DNA of 64,000 bases from Algoriphagus terrigena DSM 22685. Lineage in GTDB: Bacteria > Bacteroidota > Bacteroidia > Cytophagales > Cyclobacteriaceae. Shown in pieces: positions 25,117 through 33,347 of this stretch (position 1 is its first letter; every line of letters starts with the position of its first letter). The DNA lies in contig NZ_AUBW01000017.1 in the NCBI RefSeq assembly GCF_000429445.1, forward strand, positions 1-64,000. The letters are read 5' to 3'. The position numbers and the translations under genes were made by a program. The notes beneath the pieces are model-generated. The model did no database searches. It had not been told where the DNA came from and saw nothing but the letters and a program-made list of their open reading frames with translations.

Positions 25117-25740
25117 ATGATGAAAAGTAAATTTTCTAAACTTATGCTCGTGCTGGTTGGCGGGCTTGGTCTTTGGGGTTGCTACCCTGATGGACCTGAG
25201 TACTACGACGACACCGATATCACTCTGACTCAGTTTGATGCGGAATTCGACTTTAGCTCAAAGCAGACTTATGCAATGCCTGACAAGATCGTAGTCGATG
25301 TCGAAATCGACAACGGAGATACGACCTACGTCTATATGAAGGACATCTATGCAACTCCGATCCTCCAGTCGATCGAGGCCAACATGTCAAACTACGGCTG
25401 GACCAAAGTAGCTATCAGCGCAACACCCGACGTGCTGCTTACTCCTGCTGCCATGAAAAACACCACCTTCTACTACAGCTACTGGTATGACTGGTGGTAT
25501 GGCGGATGGTACGGCGGTTGGGGATGGTATTATCCTCCATATTACACCATCTCGAGCATTACCACCGGATCTGTGGTGATCACCATGGCGGATCCAAATA
25601 TTGACAATCCAGTCGATAGAGTAGGTGCTGCTTGGTTAATGGTTGGCAATGGACTGGCTTCCGGTTCAAACAACGTAACCCGAATCACAGACGCGATCGA
25701 TCAGGCATTCGTTCAATCTCCCTATTTGAAAACCAACTAA
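25117..25740 (+). CDS. DUF4136-type lipoprotein with an aromatic/glycine-rich insertion
   Basis: A 207-residue lipoprotein: signal segment MLVLVGGLGLW followed by lipobox Cys (GC, about residue 23). The body resembles DUF4136, with DFSSKQTYAMP near 45 and a conserved repeat of DPN segments near 150. Residues about 127-148 are a run dominated by Trp, Tyr and Gly (YWYDWWYGGWYGGWGWYY), which is unusual and may be a surface-exposed or aggregating loop. ATG 25117 (or 25120) is used rather than the upstream TTG. It lies 14 bases before a beta-barrel gene and 0.7 kb before a second DUF4136 lipoprotein, suggesting an envelope gene group. Confidence 0.75.
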   Translation: MMKSKFSKLMLVLVGGLGLWGCYPDGPEYYDDTDITLTQFDAEFDFSSKQTYAMPDKIVVDVEIDNGDTTYVYMKDIYATPILQSIEANMSNYGWTKVAISATPDVLLTPAAMKNTTFYYSYWYDWWYGGWYGGWGWYYPPYYTISSITTGSVVITMADPNIDNPVDRVGAAWLMVGNGLASGSNNVTRITDAIDQAFVQSPYLKTN

Positions 25741-25754
25741 TCAAAGACAAAGCG

Positions 25755-26351
25755 ATGAAAAAATTTCTAGTTATATCCGCCTTTTTGGTTTTGATGTTGG
25801 CCTCAAGTGCTAATTCTCAAAGCCTGACTACCGTGTCCTATTCGATGGGACTAGCCACCGGCGACCTTGGAGACTACGCTTCTACTTTTAGTGGAAGAGG
25901 CTTTACAATAGATTATAGAAAGATGGTGCAGCCAAATATCGGCGTAGGTTTCTACGGCGGTTGGAACGTATTCTACGACGAAAGACCCTTTGACTCATAC
26001 ACAGTAGATAATCGAACCGTCACCGGGAAGCAGTACCGATACGTAAACAGCGCCCCGATGATGGTGGCTGCCGATTACTACCTGAAGCCGGGCGAGGATT
26101 TCAATCCTTATATCGGCTTGGGAGTAGGTACCATCTACACCGAAAGAGCCACGGACATGGGGATCTATCGATTCACACAGGACGCGTGGAGCTTTGCATT
26201 CACTCCGCAGGTAGGTTTTATATACTCAGTAAATCGCTATGCGGGCATCTCAGTATCTGCAAAGTATAACATGGGACTTGCTGCAGGTGATTTTGACACT
26301 ACCCAGTCTTACCTATCCTTCAACATCGGATACGTGTTCATGGGCAATTAA
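25755..26351 (+). CDS. Small outer-membrane beta-barrel protein
   Basis: A 198-residue protein with a clear signal peptide (KKFLVISAFLVLMLASSANS, cleavage before QSLTT). The mature part is built of strands such as TVSYSMGLATGDLGDY, NIGVGFYGGWNVFYDE, YIGLGVGTIYTE and AGISVSAKYNMGLAAGDF, ending in NIGYVFMGN, as expected for an 8-stranded barrel of the OmpW/OMP_b-brl kind. It starts 14 bases after the lipoprotein gene and ends before a strong terminator, so the two form one operon. Function not known. Confidence 0.8.
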   Translation: MKKFLVISAFLVLMLASSANSQSLTTVSYSMGLATGDLGDYASTFSGRGFTIDYRKMVQPNIGVGFYGGWNVFYDERPFDSYTVDNRTVTGKQYRYVNSAPMMVAADYYLKPGEDFNPYIGLGVGTIYTERATDMGIYRFTQDAWSFAFTPQVGFIYSVNRYAGISVSAKYNMGLAAGDFDTTQSYLSFNIGYVFMGN

Positions 26352-26375
26352 GTAGCCGATTGATACTTAACACGT

Positions 26376-26410
26376 CAGAGGATGGTGAATAGCCATCCTC
26401 TGATTTTTTT
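26376..26410 (+). terminator. Intrinsic terminator after the barrel gene
   Basis: CAGAGGATGG and CCATCCTCTG form a perfect 10-bp stem with a 7-base loop, followed by ATTTTTTT. Confidence 0.88.
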
Positions 26411-26432
26411 ACCCCTAATCTGTTTTTGAAAA

Positions 26433-27008
26433 ATGAAAATACTGACCAAAGCTTCTCTCGTTGTTCTCCTTTCCCTACTGCTGTATTCCTGTGGCACCAT
26501 CATGCAGACCTACTCCTACAAGGCCAAGGGAGTCGATCTGGACAGTTACAAAACCTACGCCTGGGTCAATCTGGAGCATTTTGTGGATGAAAATAAGGAA
26601 GGAGAAAAAAGGTACGCGCGCTACATTCTGGATCTTGCCAATGCCGAGCTTTTGAAAAAAGGATTTGTGCTGGACGTCGAAAATCCTGATGCCGTCTTTC
26701 AGTTTGATACCCAAATAGAAAACAAAGTGAAATACAACCAATCTCCGACCGTGAGTGTGGGAGTGGGTATTGGCGGTCCCGGCTATTATGTCGGCGGGGC
26801 GATGCCAGTTTCAGGCGGGCAGATTACCCAGTCCAACTATGAAGAAGGCGTGCTGACTGTTGAGATGCTGGAGCCAAAGACCGGAAAGCTCGTTTGGAGA
26901 GGATGGGCTCAGGAGGAAATCTCCTTCGAAACCGACATGGAATCAGATTTGAAGATGGCGGTGCGGAATATATTCATGAAACTGCCTGTGAAGCACAAGG
27001 TAAAGTAG
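26433..27008 (+). CDS. DUF4136 domain lipoprotein
   Basis: A 191-residue lipoprotein. Signal residues 1-19 end in LLYSC, giving an acylated Cys at residue 20. The mature part is a typical DUF4136 domain: VDLDSYKTYAWVN near 35-47, then DLANAELLKKGFVLD, VSVGVGIGGPGYYVGG near 108-123, LTVEMLEPKTGKLVWRGWAQEE near 140-160 and a final helix. The family is a periplasmic or outer-membrane lipoprotein of unknown function in Bacteroidota and Proteobacteria. It has its own unit, between terminators. Confidence 0.9.
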   Translation: MKILTKASLVVLLSLLLYSCGTIMQTYSYKAKGVDLDSYKTYAWVNLEHFVDENKEGEKRYARYILDLANAELLKKGFVLDVENPDAVFQFDTQIENKVKYNQSPTVSVGVGIGGPGYYVGGAMPVSGGQITQSNYEEGVLTVEMLEPKTGKLVWRGWAQEEISFETDMESDLKMAVRNIFMKLPVKHKVK

Positions 27009-27060
27009 GAAGTCGGGAGGTTGGAAGTTTTCGGCTACTTCGCTGAAAAACTCAGAAATC

Positions 27061-27090
27061 AAAAAAGCCGGAGATCAATCCGGCTTTTTT
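27061..27090. terminator. Bidirectional intrinsic terminator
   Basis: AAAAAAGCCGG and CCGGCTTTTTT form an 11-bp stem with an 8-base loop. It separates the convergent DUF4136 gene (plus) and the M81 peptidase gene (minus). Confidence 0.88.
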
Positions 27091-27096
27091 GGCTCT

Positions 27097-28653
27097 TTAC
27101 TTTTTCGTCCCCGAAAGCGGAACAAATTGGGCGCTTAGATCAGGATCTGCCATATCCTTATCCAAAGGATACATCGGTCGGATGATCCGCTTGTGTCCCA
27201 AGCGCTCCAGATCCTGATCCACCCCACCCGGAGTCTGTGCCATGATCCAATCGCCGCGCATGTCATACAACTCCGGCACGAGGTATCCGATCTTTACGAC
27301 CACAATGTCCGCTTCCCTTGGCTTCAAGCCAAGATCCGTGAAGTCCTTTTCATTGTGGTAGGGCTTCCGCTTTTTGGTCACGATGACATGCACCGAGCCG
27401 ACTTTCACCACGACCTCGACTTCTGCGGCTCCATCACCTACTTTGATCGCTTCCACGGTTCCTTTCAGTAGCACGGGCGGCGCAAAGCGGTTGTCGATTG
27501 CTGCTCCGGCTGTTCCTTCCACTTTCCCGCCAACTCCGGCAGCGATTGCTTTCTCCACCAATTCAGGACCGGGGATGGAAGCGTAGATTAAGGTCGGCCC
27601 ACTTTCAGACCTGAACTCAGGTCTTTTGAGGATTTCCGTCAATGTCCAGGTCACATCTCCGGCACCACCGGCGGTCGGATTATCGCCCATGTCACTGATC
27701 ATGAACGTTTTTTTGTCGCTTTCCAGCGCCATGTTTAAGCTTTCTTCCAAAGTCCCCACGGGCGCCACGAATTCGAATTGATGACGAACGTCCCAAAAGC
27801 TTTTCGCCAAATGCTCTGCGGCATTTTTCACCTCAGTTTGGTCATCTCCTGTGACCATCACTACTGCGTGATTTCTTGGCTCGTCAGCCCATGCATAGCC
27901 GATCCAGATCGCAGCGTCTACCACGCCTTCGCTCTTCGTCACAGGATCAACCTTGGCATACAACCCCTTTCCGGGTTCGATGCGTGTACTCGTCTTTTCG
28001 CCGGGAAGCAAGATCGGAACAGGAATCCAAGCCTTGTAGGCTGGCTTTCCCTTTCCGCTTTCCAGACGATCCAGCAGGTTTTCAACTGCCCGCTGCTTGG
28101 ACTCCAAAGCGTCCTCATGCGGAGCCATTCGATAGCAAGTGATCAGATCGGAGTTTTCCGCCAGGACTAGTGAAACATTGCCGTGCAAATCCATCGACGT
28201 AGAAATGATAGTCTCGTAGCCCACTACTTCACGAACTCGCGTGATGAAATCTCCCTCCGGATCGTCCAATCCGACCACGCTCATCGCGCCGTGGATATCG
28301 AAAAACAGGCCGTCGTAAGGCAAATTTTCCTTCAGCATCGCCAGAGTTTTGCCGACCAGTTCCTCATAAGCCTCCCGGGTGACAATTCCTCCTGGGATGG
28401 CATGGCCCCGAAGGGCCGGAAACCATTCTGCTCTGCCTCTGTCCACCGAAGCGGAATCCAGAAAAGGATAATAGCTAAAGATATCGGCTCCCTCTCGGGT
28501 TCGGAAGGCAGCCACATCGCTGGTGGCGGGCGAAAAAGTACTGGACTCAATCGCCAATCCCGCAATTGCAATTCGAGGAAGTGGTTTGGTTTCCTCTTTG
28601 GTAGCGCAGGAAATCGCCCCTAAGATGAGAAGCGCAAATAATAGGTTTTTCAT
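27097..28653 (-). CDS. M81 family metallopeptidase (MlrC-like), lipoprotein
   Basis: A 518-residue protein with a lipoprotein signal (LLFALLILGAISC, lipid Cys at about residue 16). The MlrC N-terminal domain (DUF1485) follows, with AGLAIESSTFSP near 31, GLFFDIHGAM near 113, the TSMDLHGN segment near 156 and CYRMAPHEDA near 173, giving the Asp/His metal ligands. MlrC of microcystin degraders cleaves small linear peptides, but most members act on other substrates, such as amidated or cyclic compounds. ATG 28653 is used because the signal peptide begins there. The lipoprotein form places it in the periplasm, facing out or anchored. Confidence 0.88.
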   Translation of the reverse strand: MKNLLFALLILGAISCATKEETKPLPRIAIAGLAIESSTFSPATSDVAAFRTREGADIFSYYPFLDSASVDRGRAEWFPALRGHAIPGGIVTREAYEELVGKTLAMLKENLPYDGLFFDIHGAMSVVGLDDPEGDFITRVREVVGYETIISTSMDLHGNVSLVLAENSDLITCYRMAPHEDALESKQRAVENLLDRLESGKGKPAYKAWIPVPILLPGEKTSTRIEPGKGLYAKVDPVTKSEGVVDAAIWIGYAWADEPRNHAVVMVTGDDQTEVKNAAEHLAKSFWDVRHQFEFVAPVGTLEESLNMALESDKKTFMISDMGDNPTAGGAGDVTWTLTEILKRPEFRSESGPTLIYASIPGPELVEKAIAAGVGGKVEGTAGAAIDNRFAPPVLLKGTVEAIKVGDGAAEVEVVVKVGSVHVIVTKKRKPYHNEKDFTDLGLKPREADIVVVKIGYLVPELYDMRGDWIMAQTPGGVDQDLERLGHKRIIRPMYPLDKDMADPDLSAQFVPLSGTKK

Positions 28654-28696
28654 GTGATTATAATTTTTTAAGAGTGGTGGTTCTGTCTTCTGGAAA

Positions 28697-29314
28697 TCAC
28701 AGGTCAAATGACACCTTGATCCCTTCTATAATCATCGTGGTGCCAATAATGGCGATGATCAAACCCATGATCTTGCCGATCACGGTGATCACATTTTTCC
28801 CAACCCGAAGTACGATCTTATCTCCCAATTGGAACGCCCAATGTGTCAAGATGCACATGAGCGCAAAGACGGCGATCACGATGGAAATCCGGACGTAGCT
28901 TCCGGAGGAGACGAAGTTCATCGCAGTGACGATCGTACCCGGTCCTGCCAAGATCGGGATGGCTAGCGGAGAGATCGCAATATTTTCGTCAAAGGCGGTC
29001 TCCTTCAGGTGTTTTACCGCGGATCTCTTGGATTGGAGCATTTCAAATCCAACAAAGAAAATCAAGATCCCGCCGGTGATCTTGAAAGCCGGGATCGTAA
29101 TACCGAAGAGTTCGAAGATAAACTTACCGAGGAGAACAAAAAGAAAAACGATCAGAAAGGCGATGGAAGTGGCTTTTCGACTGATCTTTCGCTTTGTCTC
29201 CTTGTCCGCATCTTCTACCAAGGAGGAGAAGATCGGCACGTTTGCGATGGGGTTCATGATCGCAAAAAATCCCGTAAAAACAGAAAGCGTAAATGCTATT
29301 AGTTCGTTTTGCAA
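28697..29314 (-). CDS. MarC family integral membrane protein
   Basis: A 205-residue protein with six predicted transmembrane helices. The family motif FFAIMNPIANVPIF is at residues about 16-29, the second half contains SPLAIPILAGPGTIVTAM near 108, and the C-terminus has VGKNVITVIGKIMGLIIAIIGT. The MarC/UPF0056 family is widespread and was once linked to multidrug resistance; its role is uncertain. The gene begins with a TTG codon (29314). It lies 43 bases upstream of the M81 peptidase gene on the same strand and may share its transcript. Confidence 0.88.
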   Translation of the reverse strand: MQNELIAFTLSVFTGFFAIMNPIANVPIFSSLVEDADKETKRKISRKATSIAFLIVFLFVLLGKFIFELFGITIPAFKITGGILIFFVGFEMLQSKRSAVKHLKETAFDENIAISPLAIPILAGPGTIVTAMNFVSSGSYVRISIVIAVFALMCILTHWAFQLGDKIVLRVGKNVITVIGKIMGLIIAIIGTTMIIEGIKVSFDL

Positions 29315-29447
29315 GGGCTAAAAGCGTTAGAAAATCAGAAGTTCTGGATCGATAATTTGTAAGTTTAAAACGGAATTTCCGCCAACCGTTTGACCAGAGG
29401 CGTAATTCTGCTTTCACGAAAATGATAAAAACTACCAACAAGCTCAA

Positions 29448-29786
29448 ATGAAATCTGAAATCACCCTATCCGAAGCTCAAGCGCAAGTCGATCACTGGAT
29501 CAAGACCGTCGGCGTGCGCTACTTCAATGAGCTGACCAACATGACCATTCTCATGGAAGAAGTCGGCGAATTGGCGCGCATCATGTCGCGAACCTACGGC
29601 GAGCAGTCATTTAAGGAAAGCGACAAAGGCCGTGACCTAGGTGACGAGATGGCGGATGTGCTTTGGGTGCTGATCTGTCTGGCCAATCAGACTGGGGTGG
29701 ATTTGACCGAAGCCATGAAGAAGAACTTCGAAAAGAAAAACATTAGAGACATTGACCGACACCGGGACAATGAAAAGTTGAAGTAG
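29448..29786 (+). CDS. MazG-like nucleotide pyrophosphohydrolase
   Basis: A 112-residue all-helical protein with the MazG metal-binding pattern: EEVGELARI (residues about 37-45), then DLGDEMADVLWVLICLAN (about 64-81), providing the E-x-x-E and E-x-x-D ligands. Short single-domain MazG proteins hydrolyse non-canonical or excess dNTPs to monophosphates. The next residues (KNFEKKNIRDIDRHR) match the C-terminal helix of the family. It is divergent from marC, with about 130 bases between them. Confidence 0.9.
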   Translation: MKSEITLSEAQAQVDHWIKTVGVRYFNELTNMTILMEEVGELARIMSRTYGEQSFKESDKGRDLGDEMADVLWVLICLANQTGVDLTEAMKKNFEKKNIRDIDRHRDNEKLK

Positions 29787-29824
29787 GAAAGCTCGAAGAC
29801 AAAAGCAGAAATCCGCCCGACCGA

Positions 29825-30286
29825 TTATTTATTCAATATCGCTTCCCTGGAAAAGCTCATGATCTCCAGTCCCAATAGGCTGTACGTCATCGAGCCCTCT
29901 GTGATGAGTTGATTGTTGTACTCCCGGATACCGCCGTATCGCCATTTTCTACCAAAAACAAAACCCGAGATATTCGAATCTGACAGGACTGGATCGATCC
30001 GCCCATCAGACTTTCGTCTCACTAGTACGATTTCCAACGTATTGACCACAGACAACTTGGTGTTTTTTGGTTCTACAGAATAATCAGCCCCAATTATTTT
30101 CGAAGGTTTTTCGGTCTGGCTACGGCCTCCAAAAAAAGAGATAATACCTATGACCAGAAAAGGCGCCGCAAAAAGCCGCTGTCTACTCGGTAACTGGGAT
30201 AGTCCAATTCTAAAAACTTTAAAAAAGAAATAGATGAAACCCAGCAACAGAACTGTGTTTAGAATACTCCAAAAAAGATCAAACAT
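29825..30286 (-). CDS. Hypothetical membrane protein
   Basis: A 153-residue protein I do not recognise. Two hydrophobic helices (about residues 5-25 and 40-54) are separated by a short charged loop, and a C-terminal soluble part of about 95 residues contains VVNTLEIVLVRRKSDGRIDPV, GFVFGRKWRYGG and TYSLLGLEIMSFSREA. That pattern of strands looks like a small sensor or scaffold domain on the inner membrane, but nothing diagnostic is present. It is the only gene on its transcript, between mazG (convergent) and comB. Confidence 0.55.
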   Translation of the reverse strand: MFDLFWSILNTVLLLGFIYFFFKVFRIGLSQLPSRQRLFAAPFLVIGIISFFGGRSQTEKPSKIIGADYSVEPKNTKLSVVNTLEIVLVRRKSDGRIDPVLSDSNISGFVFGRKWRYGGIREYNNQLITEGSMTYSLLGLEIMSFSREAILNK

Positions 30287-30421
30287 AGCGTGAACGTCAA
30301 GTGAGAAGGAAAATACAAACTATTTTCCTTTTGACGAAATCAACACATCAGTGCTACTGACCTCAAAAAGAACGAATTGAGTCAGGATCGGCGCCTAAAA
30401 AACAAGTTAAGACGCCTCGCA

Positions 30422-31129
30422 CTAAACCTTAACTAAAAACCCTCTCTGGTCCACTTTCACCACAAAATCATACAGATCCAAAGTCAGACAAAAGTCAATG
30501 TCCGATTCTATTCCATGGTTTTGAAGTCGTTTGGCATGGGATGCCTGAGATAAAAATCCTTTGAGGTTGTGGCCTTCTTTCTCGAAGAGTGACTTCATCG
30601 CCAGCGCGCCGTCCTCATCCGCAGGATGTGTGGATTCTAGGGCTTTGACCAATGCACCCGCATAGATTGAATCCTCCAGATTAAAATGTCCTTTCCAACC
30701 CGCACAGTGGATCAACACATCTTTGTCCTGGGCCTGAATGTAAGAAACCGTGGCTTGAAGATTTGGAAAAGCTCCTACCAGGATCTCCTCAGCTCCTCGG
30801 GATTTGTCTATCGCTTGGGTACCGTTCGTCGTGGTCATGGCTAGCGAACGTCCGGAGTAGCCACCTTTGAGGTATGCCACAGGCGAATTGCCCATTTCGA
30901 AACCCAGCGCAGTATGTCCGTTTCGCTCCCCACCGATCAGGAAGCCCTCGTCCTGCATGACTCGGCAGCTTTCCAAATCCGGAAATGGAAGGATCTCTTT
31001 GACCCCATTTGCGATGGCAGCTACCATGGTGGAAGTGGCGCGAAAGATATCCACCACCACCACTATTTTGCCTTTCAGCTCGTGTAAATGAATCAGCTCC
31101 GGGCTGAAGCAAACTTCAATCTTTCTCAT
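30422..31129 (-). CDS. comB: 2-phosphosulfolactate phosphatase family protein (ComB)
   Basis: A 235-residue ComB: KIVVVVDIFRATSTMVAAIANG near residues 20-41, LIGGERNG near 64, GFEMGNSPVAY near 76, MTTTNGTQAI near 98 and HCAGWKGHFNLEDSIYAGALV near 140. In archaea ComB dephosphorylates 2-phosphosulfolactate in coenzyme M synthesis; bacteria of this group lack that cofactor, so the product may feed other sulfonates. Its ATG overlaps the gcvT stop by one base (TGATG), so the two are translationally coupled, a pairing whose logic is unclear. Confidence 0.9.
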   Translation of the reverse strand: MRKIEVCFSPELIHLHELKGKIVVVVDIFRATSTMVAAIANGVKEILPFPDLESCRVMQDEGFLIGGERNGHTALGFEMGNSPVAYLKGGYSGRSLAMTTTNGTQAIDKSRGAEEILVGAFPNLQATVSYIQAQDKDVLIHCAGWKGHFNLEDSIYAGALVKALESTHPADEDGALAMKSLFEKEGHNLKGFLSQASHAKRLQNHGIESDIDFCLTLDLYDFVVKVDQRGFLVKV

Positions 31130-32223
31130 CAGCCTTTCAGCAGGGGCAGTTTTTCCACCTGAGCTTTCAGGTTTTTGTTACGGACTTGGATAAAAATCTC
31201 CGTTCCGGGCTTGCTAAATTCGGTCTTCGCATAGCCCATTCCGATCCCCACTCCCATACTTGGAGATTGAGTGCCGGAAGTCACCTCACCGATCACTTCT
31301 CCGGCTGCATCTACGATTGGATAGTGTCCTCTTGGGATGCCTCTTTCCTGCATCACAAAACCCACCAGCTTCCTGGCAACTCCCGCTTCCTTTTGGCTTT
31401 TTAAGGCTTCTGAATTGGTGAAATCCTTGGTAAACTTAGTAATCCAACCCAGCCCCGCTTCGATTGGGGAAGTGGTATCTGTGATGTCATTTCCGTAGAG
31501 GCAATAGCCCATTTCCAATCTCAACGTATCTCTTGCGCCCAAGCCGATTGGTTTGATGTCGAAGTCTTTTCCAGCTTCAAAAACAGCTTTCCAAACGTGC
31601 TCTGCATCTGCATTTTTTACGTAGATCTCAAATCCGCCAGCACCGGTATAGCCCGTCCCCGAGATAATGACATCCTGCACGCCCGCAAACTCCCCTACAG
31701 TGAAATGGTAAAACTTTACCTCAGAAAGATTGACCGGAGTCAGGGACTGTACCGCCGCGATGGCGTTTGGGCCTTGGATAGCAAAAAGTGAATAGTCATC
31801 AGACACATTGGTCAAGTTCGCTCCCATGCTGTTGTGGGAATTTACCCAGGCCCAATCCTTGTCGATATTGGAGGCGTTGACGACGAGCATGTATTTTTCC
31901 TCGCCAAACTTATAAACGATCAGATCGTCGACGATTCCGCCCGTCTCGTTGGGGAAGCAAGAGTATTGCGCTTGCCCCACGACCAGTTTGGACGCATCGT
32001 TGGATGTCACTTTCTGGATCAGGTTGAGCGCCTCAGGGCCTTCTACCATGAATTCGCCCATGTGGGAAACATCAAAAACACCCACTCCATTTCTTACGCA
32101 GAGATGCTCTTCGTTGTCGGAACTATAGCGCACGGGCATATTGTATCCAGCAAACGGCACCATCTTGCCACCGAGGGCTACGTGCAGATCATTAAGAGGG
32201 ACATTTTTGATTTGGGCTTCCAT
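31129..32223 (-). CDS. gcvT: Glycine cleavage system T protein (aminomethyltransferase)
   Basis: A 364-residue GcvT. Characteristic segments are [16 protein letters not shown] near residue 18, [16 protein letters not shown] near 48, the catalytic-site region [13 protein letters not shown] near 190 with its downstream [20 protein letters not shown] near 228, and the C-terminal [18 protein letters not shown] domain. It transfers the methylene group of aminomethyl-GcvH to tetrahydrofolate and releases ammonia. GcvH and GcvP are not in the window. ATG 32223 was chosen over an extended frame reaching 32268. The stop overlaps the comB start. Confidence 0.95.
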   Translation of the reverse strand: MEAQIKNVPLNDLHVALGGKMVPFAGYNMPVRYSSDNEEHLCVRNGVGVFDVSHMGEFMVEGPEALNLIQKVTSNDASKLVVGQAQYSCFPNETGGIVDDLIVYKFGEEKYMLVVNASNIDKDWAWVNSHNSMGANLTNVSDDYSLFAIQGPNAIAAVQSLTPVNLSEVKFYHFTVGEFAGVQDVIISGTGYTGAGGFEIYVKNADAEHVWKAVFEAGKDFDIKPIGLGARDTLRLEMGYCLYGNDITDTTSPIEAGLGWITKFTKDFTNSEALKSQKEAGVARKLVGFVMQERGIPRGHYPIVDAAGEVIGEVTSGTQSPSMGVGIGMGYAKTEFSKPGTEIFIQVRNKNLKAQVEKLPLLKG

Positions 32224-32246
32224 ATTCGGGTTGTTTTTATAGGTCG

Positions 32247-32254
32247 CAAAGGTA
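32247..32254 (-). promoter_or_regulatory. -7 box for gcvT-comB
   Basis: On the minus strand TACCTTTG (32254 down to 32247) matches TAnnTTTG and lies 23 bases before the gcvT ATG. A TTTG at 32283-32280 is 25 bases further up, longer than the usual 19-21, so only the -7 box is well supported. Confidence 0.35.
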
Positions 32255-32401
32255 AGGATTGGCGGCAATTTACGTCAGTCAAAACCAAAAAATGCCTCCA
32301 TCAGCTTCATTGACCTTCCTTTTTCGCCAAACCGATTTTATTCAAAAAGAAAAAAGCAACCCTTCCGAGCTGCTTTCCAAAATTCCAAAATGATTGGCCT
32401 A

Positions 32402-32728
32402 TTACACCGAGAAGCTTTCCCCGCATCCGCAGGTGCGGCTTGCATTGGGATTGATGAATTGGAAGCCTTTGCCATTCAATCCATCAGAAAACTCAAGCAC
32501 TGTCCCAGCCAAATACAAAAGGCTTTTGCGATCCACGAGGATCTTTACGCCTTTGTCTTCAAACACGTGATCGGTCTCTATCACCTTGTCATCAAAGCCC
32601 AAGTCATACATCAAACCGGAGCACCCGCCGCCTTTGACGGAAACCCGTATATTTTCATTTTCGGTGCGGCCTTCCTCTTGTCTGAGTTCGAGAATTCTCT
32701 CTTTGGCCTTATCTGAAACGACTATCAT
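32402..32728 (-). CDS. A-type iron-sulfur cluster carrier (IscA/ErpA/HesB family)
   Basis: A 108-residue protein with the three conserved cysteines of A-type carriers: one in VKGGGCSGLMYDLGF (residue about 36) and two in the C-terminal TCGCGESF. These coordinate a transient Fe-S cluster delivered to target proteins. Family members are similar enough that IscA, ErpA and SufA cannot be told apart here. It is a single gene divergent from the methylmalonyl-CoA epimerase gene, separated by 90 bases. Confidence 0.92.
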   Translation of the reverse strand: MIVVSDKAKERILELRQEEGRTENENIRVSVKGGGCSGLMYDLGFDDKVIETDHVFEDKGVKILVDRKSLLYLAGTVLEFSDGLNGKGFQFINPNASRTCGCGESFSV

Positions 32729-32818
32729 AAATTTTACCTTTACTTTAGATGATTGAAGCTAAGCCCAAAACAGACCTTCTTCTAAAAAGATTCAGCCACA
32801 AAGATACAAAATAAAGGG

Positions 32819-33217
32819 ATGAGGAAAATCGAACATATCGGAATAGCTGTCGCGGATCTTGAAAAGTCAAATGAGCTTTTTGCCAGGCTGCTTGGGAAAA
32901 CACTTTTCAAAACAGAAATCGTCGAAGGTGAAGGCGTCCAAACCAGCTTTTTTCAAGTAGGAGAAACCAAAGTTGAACTGCTGCAAGCCACCCGAACTGA
33001 CAGTCCGATTGCCAAGTACTTGGAGAAAAAAGCAGAGGGAGTGCATCATATCGCCTTCGACGTGGAAGACATTAATGCCGAAGTCATCCGGCTGAAAAAA
33101 GCAGGCTTCGAAATCCTGAATGAAACGCCAAAACAGGGAGCCGACAACAAATTAGTGGTATTTTTGCATCCCCGGAGCACCAACGGCGTGCTGGTGGAGT
33201 TGTGTCAGGAGATTTAA
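32819..33217 (+). CDS. mce: Methylmalonyl-CoA epimerase
   Basis: A 132-residue vicinal oxygen chelate protein of two betaalphabetabetabeta modules. The metal ligands are seen as His6 in IEHIGIAVADLEKS, a Gln in VQTSFFQVG, His in EGVHHIAFDVED near 77-78, and the final Glu in LVELCQEI. It interconverts the (R) and (S) forms of methylmalonyl-CoA in propionate metabolism or succinate-to-propionate flow. Its length and pattern match the family well. The mutase is not in the window; the acyl-CoA carboxylase at 43.5 kb belongs to a related pathway but is not adjacent. Confidence 0.92.
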   Translation: MRKIEHIGIAVADLEKSNELFARLLGKTLFKTEIVEGEGVQTSFFQVGETKVELLQATRTDSPIAKYLEKKAEGVHHIAFDVEDINAEVIRLKKAGFEILNETPKQGADNKLVVFLHPRSTNGVLVELCQEI

Positions 33218-33290
33218 TTGGAAGATTTGAAAATTGAAAAATTGGAAGATTGAAGTCACTTACGATTATAGCTTATTGAATCTGATGTAT

Positions 33291-33318
33291 TGTCAGACTG
33301 AGTGAAGTCGAAGCCATC
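33291..33318 (+). repeat. Fragment resembling a dispersed intergenic repeat of Bacteroidota
   Basis: TGTCAGACTGAGTGAAGTCG continuing into AAGCCATC resembles the frequent TCAGACTGAGCGAAGTCGAAG sequence scattered between genes in this phylum. Recognition is from memory of such genomes; only one copy was noted here, so the call is tentative. Confidence 0.4.
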
Positions 33319-33347
33319 TCTCGTAAAATAAAACATCGTAAACTACC

